DNA of 64,000 bases. Origin: Dendrobium chrysotoxum (Eukaryota > Streptophyta > Magnoliopsida > Asparagales > Orchidaceae). This document shows positions 58,916 to 64,000 of the stretch, in pieces. The stretch lies in contig CM034310.1 of assembly GCA_019925795.1 (NCBI GenBank), positions 26,502,520 to 26,566,519 of the forward strand, given 5' to 3'. The translations under genes were made by a program, and so were the position numbers. The notes under the pieces were generated by a model that saw only the letters and a list, made by a program, of their open reading frames with translations, did no database searches and was not told where the DNA came from. The first letter of the stretch is position 1. Each line of letters opens with the position of its first letter.

Positions 58916-60244
58916 TATAGTTCATATTAGGCCTTCAAGGCCTATAATCAAGAGAATTCACTTACAAAAGGCTCAAAGCCTACGAAACCCGATCCTCTAT
59001 CGACCAGTAGATAGAGTCGACAGGGTCCAATCAATAAAATATAAATGACCCCATACACCCCGATGATGGCCGCGTTGAATGCAAATCTCAACCGGAGGGG
59101 TTAATTTCAAATTAAAATGCCCTCAAACCTCAAATATTTTCAACTGACCTTAAGGTCACCCCGATGATGGCCGTATTGAATGCATATCTCAACCGGAGGG
59201 GTCTATTCCAGATAATTCAAAGTGTCATCCAAATACCCAAAATCCAAAGCTTAAAACTCCAAGAAATTCCATTTCAAGATATTTAAAATTGAAATAAATA
59301 CCATTCGATCACTTAAAGTATAACACATCCACCCTCCGCAACAGTTTGCCGAGATGGACAAATTAAAATTTACTTCAGCTCACAAAAAGCTAATGCCTGG
59401 TCGAAAATATCACTAGGATCCATTCTCAAACAATCTCCTGCCAGCAAGGACGTGGTACGAGTCCTCTAACCGGCAGTTTCGCCGCCAAATGGCACTGCAG
59501 GATAAACGGTTATGACTCGGGGCCCTCTGAACCAGGTGGTCGCCGCCAAACGGCACCATTATATTATGGTTATGGCCATAGCCCGTATGCTCCCCAATGA
59601 CATCAAATCCTTGAGATATGAATCAATAGGATATGCTCGATAGGGCACAAAGCCCTCTGTTAGCTAAGGTGGATTGAAATTTGTCCCCTTAGACAAATAC
59701 TCCCCCCAGGTCTACAAGGTACCCTTGGACGAAGCAACCCATGGCTGCCGACAAGGATTCTTCTGTCAGGTTGGGTCGACTACCTCCTCTGACTAAGTAG
59801 ACCAGGGACCACGATGGCTCGGGATGACGGAACCATGGGATCTTGATCGGGTCCATCATCCATTCCCCCACCATCTGCTTTAAGTGCAAGATGGTGAAAT
59901 TTCCATTTTTAAATACCAAACCTTCCAAACTCTCCAATTTCTGAACCCATGCTGCTACTATATGCCAGACTCACGTATCTTTACGTATCTGATTGATGAC
60001 TAGCCTTAATCGAAAGTTCTCTCTCGTTATTGGGAGGGGTAATTAACTATAGGGGTTTGCGCCTATAGGAAACCAGAACTCAGATCATAAAGTCCTCGCA
60101 AAATGAGGGCGAAATCTCTGGGTAGTGTCTTATCTACAAACCCATCTGCCTTCCAAAATTTACCCCAGAACTTAATCCGTTAAAACTCCCCCCTCAAAAA
60201 GCAAAAACCGGGTGGAGGCCGGGCCCGAATTTTCGGAGCCCACA

Positions 60245-60249
60245 GGCAC
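60245..60249. repeat. TSD GGCAC, right
   Basis: Pairs with 54950-54954. Confidence 0.85.
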
Positions 60250-60448
60250 AACCCATTTGGCAATCGGAGGTAGTTTGTCCCTTCAAGTGATGCACCACAC
60301 CGGCACAAATGTCACTGAATTCACCCGTTTCGCCTTGTTTTGCACGCTTTTACTGTGTGGGTAAATAATTATAAGATAGCACCTGTAGCTTATATTTACA
60401 TAGAAGAAAGATGACTTATCTTGTTTTCTTTATCAGAGGTCCTCTTAC

Positions 60449-63400
60449 CCAAGGCTTCATTTTTTTCAGCTGCATTAATGTAAACTGGCTGAGTTAGAAA
60501 ACTAGCATAAAGATAATGATGCACTTGATGGAGAAACCCGCTGACCTTCCTGAGCCTTTGAAAAAGAATTATGAGTCAAAGAATCGCTCATCACTTTGTC
60601 TCCCACGTCTTTAGAACTCTGAAAATAAAATGATAGTAAAGTTTCCCGCAGAATTAGGGTCAAAGTTGAGAGCTCAACAGCTTACACATGGTAAATTGTC
60701 CACTTTTCTTTGTCGTAAAATGCTTTCCTGTAGGTAAATTTGATTTTAGTTAGAGGAAGGTCACCAGCAGTAACTCAAAAAACATCTACATGACCATTAC
60801 CCTAACATAAAAAAAAATAATAAAAATTCAGCAAAAGAGGTAAAAAAACAAAAAAAATCAATTCTTCCTCGTTGACAGAATAAATGTAATCCTCAGTCAT
60901 CTCATAGGTTTACTGCAGTTTTTTTTTTTCTTTTTCAGTTTCAGATGTCAATACGGAATTTTTTGAGCAAGCATATCTTATTAAGACTTACTTCCATCGC
61001 ATTAGATGGGGCTGAGGCAGGCTTGACAATGGCGATTGTATCATTTCTATAACCTGATTCTGCAGAAATCAAGAAGAACCTCATTTATATCTCATCATAT
61101 GTTTAACAAAATAAGAATTTCTGTTGTAAATACAATAAAAAATGAAGCTCGTCTCTATGAAATGCATCATATCATACCAAATACGCTCCTTAAATAACTT
61201 TAGATGTAAGATGGTTGAAGTAACTCTATGTTTCCCTTTAAAAAAAAACCCAGTACTCGTTAAGTATATATACACCAAAGCCATCGTGCTGAATATGTCA
61301 GAATCCATCAGAAGTTATCCAAGTCAATTTTTAGATAAGTTTGTTTTGACTGTTCTCGATAGGAATTAGGCCTCATTTGCAAATAAAAAAAAAGGCCTCA
61401 TTTGCAAATGTTGTGTTATTGTTTTGTTGTATTGTTTGGAACAAAATAAAATTATTACCAGTTTTACTCTAAACAAGATAGGCAAACTCTGCAAATGTAT
61501 TGTCCATTGATATTAAGATGTAAGGACGTGCAAATAAGGTATAATGCTTCCACCGCACGTTCTCATAGAATTTAAAATTGTGAAGTTTTCTTGAAAAGTA
61601 GTGTAAAGTGTGATGTCAGTCACTGTCTCTGTAGTGTAAAGTTTTGTTTGGCTCGGTTTGTATTGACTGAAGAATTTTATTCTGTCAAACATTTCTGTGG
61701 TTAACTCGAAAAAATTATGTTTATCAATATCCTATAATAGTTTTATTTCACAAAAAATCATGTTTTTGAGTATTGCCTTTCTTTTCGTGTCGAGTGAAGA
61801 ATTTTATCCTCTATCAAAGTAGGCGATAACGGACTGTCAACAAAATTGCTTGATGGCTAAATTGTCTTTTCAAAACATACTACACAATAGAAATGGATCC
61901 AGAACTAAAGACATATAGGAAACTTGTTCTAACAGAATAATTAAATAAACATAATTATATGAAGAAGTATAATGTATTGTAAGAAAGATTAGAGGAATTA
62001 ATAATAGAGCTTTCCAGGATTGTCCTCAGAACTATTGCCATTTGCTAATTTAATATTGCAATGTGAGATATGTACATAATTTGGGATAAGCTATTGAAAG
62101 GTTTATAGGTATTAAACATGTCACATCTACTAATGCAGTTGCCTTGAAGGCAACCATTGAAAATATACTTGCAAAACACTCGTTGAGCATACATAGGATC
62201 CGAGGTCAAGGATAAGCTGGAGCATTTAATATGCGAGGGGAGTTTCATGATTTGAAGGTACTAATACTTAATGATAACCCTCATGCTTTTATGTTCATTG
62301 CTTTGCTCTTTAGCTCCAATTGTGCTTAGTGGCTATAGCAAAAAACCATTAGAATGTGAAGCATCTTTTTGAGATCACTTCAAAAATTATCAATACAATA
62401 GGAGCTTCATGTAAGAGGAGTGATGCTCTTAGAGCCATTCAATATGATAAAATAAATTTTTATCTAACTACAGGGTAGTTGAGCAGTGGTCAGGGTTTGA
62501 ACCAAGAGACAAGCTTATAACAAGCTAATGACACCCATTGGGGTTCGTACATTCATACCTTAATTAATTTGAAAAAATGAACACTTAAATAATTGAAGTG
62601 CTTGAAATTATTAAGAAAGATTGGTACATGATCAATAAGTGTTGAAGATGGTGTTCTGATAGATGTTATAGAATATTTTAATTTTATCATTGCAATGCAC
62701 TTAAAGATTGATATTTCAGGTGTTACAAATAAAAAGCCTTGCAGAGAAAAAATTAGGATATCATGAATGAAATAAAATTTGTGCATATCTCCAAACAAAA
62801 ATTACAGATGATGAGGGAAAATGGATGGGATTCTTTATTGGAAGAAGTATCACGTTCTTGCAATATTTTTGAAGTTGATGTTCCTATTATGAGTTCTACA
62901 TTCAAGGCTCGTCGACGTTCAGTACGCAAAAAATGAGGAAATAACAAATTTGCATCATTATCTTGTGGATTTCTTTTACACTTTTGTTGATATACAACTT
63001 CAAGAGCTGAATAATAGACTCTCTAAAGCTAGTACTGAGTTGCTACTTTGTGTTTCGTGTCTAAATCCAAGTACCTCATTTTCTGCTTATGATAAAGGAA
63101 ATTAATTCGGCTTGCAGAGCTATATTCAGCAGATTTTTCTATAGTTGAACTTGTGGCTCTAAAGTACCAGTTATCCACATACATTCTTGATATGCATACA
63201 AGTAAGGAGTTCTCATCTTTGAGTAGCATTGTTGATCTTGCAAAATAATTTATTAATGTTAAGAAAGATATTGTGCATCCCTTAGTTGACCGGCTGATTG
63301 CCTTGGCATTAACATTGCTAGTTGCCATGACTACAATAGAGAGCATTGTTTGCAATGAAAATTGTTAAACATTGATTGCGCAATAAAATGGGTGATGACT

Positions 63401-64000
63401 GGCTCCATGATTTTCTAGTATCATATATTGAGAAAGAAGTATTTGATTTGGTCCCAAATGAAATTGTAATGCAACATTATCAAAAAATGCAAAGTAGAAT
63501 GTAAAGCTTGTAATTTTCATTGCAATATAATAATTTGTTTTGAATTTTGTTTTATATATATATATATATTTTTATTTTTTATACGTTTGTCCCCCCTAAA
63601 ATCTAAGACTAATTCCGCCCCTAGTCTTAACCCTTCCACCACCTCACCAAAACTCCTAGAAATCTCTTAACAACATCCTCATCACCCATTCTCATAGGCA
63701 CCAACATCATTGGCATGTTAGACTAAATAAAGCTAAAAAGAAAAAAAAAAAAACTGGAATACAAAACTTAGATGTCATTGGGTTAATCTTGCTCATATCA
63801 TGTGTATTGGATCAGAATAAGCTTTTAAATTCCTTCACTTTTTTTGCTATGACTGGAAATCATGTTTGGGAGGGTGGGCGTGCAACTGGTAAATAATTCT
63901 TATGAAAAAGATCAAAAAAGAAATGTACCTCTTTGATAAGTTTCAGATTGACTAACAGGTGGAAGTTTTGCTGTTGCTTGCACAACTTCATTCAATGGTT
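60449..64000 (-). CDS. Unrecognised gene 2, partial, small exons
   Basis: Five minus-strand segments have good splice borders and matching phases: 64000-63929 (donor GTACAT), 61059-60992 (CTGCAG / GTAAGT), 60727-60686 (CTACAG / GTAAGC), 60618-60546 (TTTCAG / GTCAGC) and 60469-60449 (ATGCAG / GTAAGA). The phases run 1, 0, 0, 1, 1 without conflict. Encoded pieces are KLPPVSQSETYQR, ESGYRNDTIAIVKPASAPSN, ESILRQRKVDNLPC, SSKDVGDKVMSDSLTHNSF and AEKNEAL. The chain is rich in Ser, Lys and Glu with no membrane segment or known motif, so it looks like a disordered region of a larger protein. The 42-nt and 21-nt exons are the least certain. The gene continues beyond the right edge. The 2.9-kb intron between the first two exons holds a hAT relic in antisense. 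Confidence 0.55.
61360..62050. other. Intron sequence of gene 2
   Basis: AT-rich with no coding signal. A 17-base direct duplication AGGCCTCATTTGCAAAT occurs at about 61369 and 61392, separated by an A-run. Confidence 0.4.
62060..63510 (+). pseudogene. hAT transposase relic (ZMYM1/TTF-type), intronic
   Basis: Plus-strand fragments in shifting frames follow the order of plant hAT-like proteins of the zinc-finger MYM/TTF type. They are ALKATIENI and RIRGQG, stop, AGAFNMRGEFHDLKVL (62140-62270); DVPIMSSTFKARRRSVRKK (62875-62935); QLQELNNRLSKASTELLLC (62995-63055); KEFSSLSSIVDLAK (63200-63245); and VHPLVDRLIALALTLLVAM (63270-63330). The end is the dimerisation region, where IESIVCNENC stands for VERAFSAMKI. 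Stops are frequent (for example the Tyr of GQGYDGAS is TAA). Element ends were not found. It is antisense to gene 2. Confidence 0.8.
63546..63570. repeat. (TA)n microsatellite
   Basis: Short TATATATATATATATA run after the hAT relic. Confidence 0.85.

Larger units (their letters stand above)
54955..60244 (+). mobile_element. Family-A solo LTR (5290 bp), plus sense
   Basis: It runs from TGTTGACCTCCACAAC to TTTTCGGAGCCCACA with a perfect 5-bp TSD GGCAC and no internal region. A TATA-like TTTAAA lies at 55155-55160, a GA-run at 55408-55440, the AT tract at 55790-56470, the hairpin array at 56603-57000, the CAAGTTC/GAACTTG zone at 57060-57490, the cruciform at 58875-58915, and the conserved 3' third to 60244. 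It is the longest and best-preserved copy here and defines the family boundaries. The product of LTR-LTR recombination, it lies in or between the exons of gene 2. Confidence 0.92.
54839..60334 (-). pseudogene. Possible last exon of gene 2, split by the solo LTR
   Basis: On the minus strand, removing the solo LTR and one TSD joins 60334-60245 to 54949-54839 as one open frame of about 66 codons ending in TAA. It starts after an AAG that could be an acceptor, in the phase left by the 60469-60449 exon. Residues include GETGEFSDICAGVVHHLKGQ, then AVAIKASNLPKREPLVIKSG. I recognise no domain, and the acceptor has a poor pyrimidine tract. If it is real, the gene is disrupted by the LTR; if not, the open frame is chance (a 66-codon open frame is not rare enough to be decisive). 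Confidence 0.3.

Noticed and set aside
1..64000. CRISPR-like or tRNA-like features.
   Set aside because: The evenly spaced hairpins in the LTRs are not direct repeats with unique spacers of constant length and lack cas genes; no cloverleaf was found.

Overview
The window is plant nuclear DNA: spliced genes embedded in nested, decayed transposons. I see no bacterial, organellar, rRNA, tRNA or CRISPR features. The transposon types fit a flowering plant with a large genome, probably a monocot, but nothing here proves the clade.

Only two host genes can be supported, both on the minus strand and both partial. Gene 1 (4579-7494) has three phase-consistent exons of an EamA/DMT-family (WAT1-related type) transporter with a plastid-targeting-like N-terminus. 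Its later exons lie beyond the left edge, past a truncated giant LTR. Its first intron holds a Ty1/copia relic, and a 5'-truncated LINE with a 15-bp target duplication sits just upstream of its start. Gene 2 (60449-64000, perhaps to 54839) is a chain of short minus-strand exons in matching phases. I do not recognise it. Its introns or exons carry an old hAT transposase relic and a 5.3-kb solo LTR.

The rest is repeats. 9.4-15.8 kb is non-coding DNA with a degenerate minisatellite and several foldback MITEs. 15784-37584 is a complete 21.8-kb Ty3/gypsy element of TAT/Ogre type on the minus strand: LTRs of 4.96 and 4.62 kb, 5-bp TSD GAAGC, decayed gag, protease, RT, RNase H, second archaeal-type RNase H and integrase. 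Its integrase is split by a 944-bp DNA transposon. 37.6-38.4 kb is an LTR-like host fragment. From 38362 to about 54.6 kb lies another giant LTR of the same family (family A), filled by three later insertions: an 8.4-kb chromovirus (40387-48759), a 1.4-kb hAT with a BED-finger remnant (50683-52047) and a 1.5-kb solo LTR (52385-53897). A family-A solo LTR in the opposite orientation follows at 54955-60244.

Most insertions have identifiable target duplications, so the order of events can be read directly. The most unusual structure is the family-A LTR itself: about 5 kb long, with a conserved array of four or five short hairpins, a long TTAATTATAA tract, and a cruciform motif that recurs both in the LTR and between pol and the 3' LTR.
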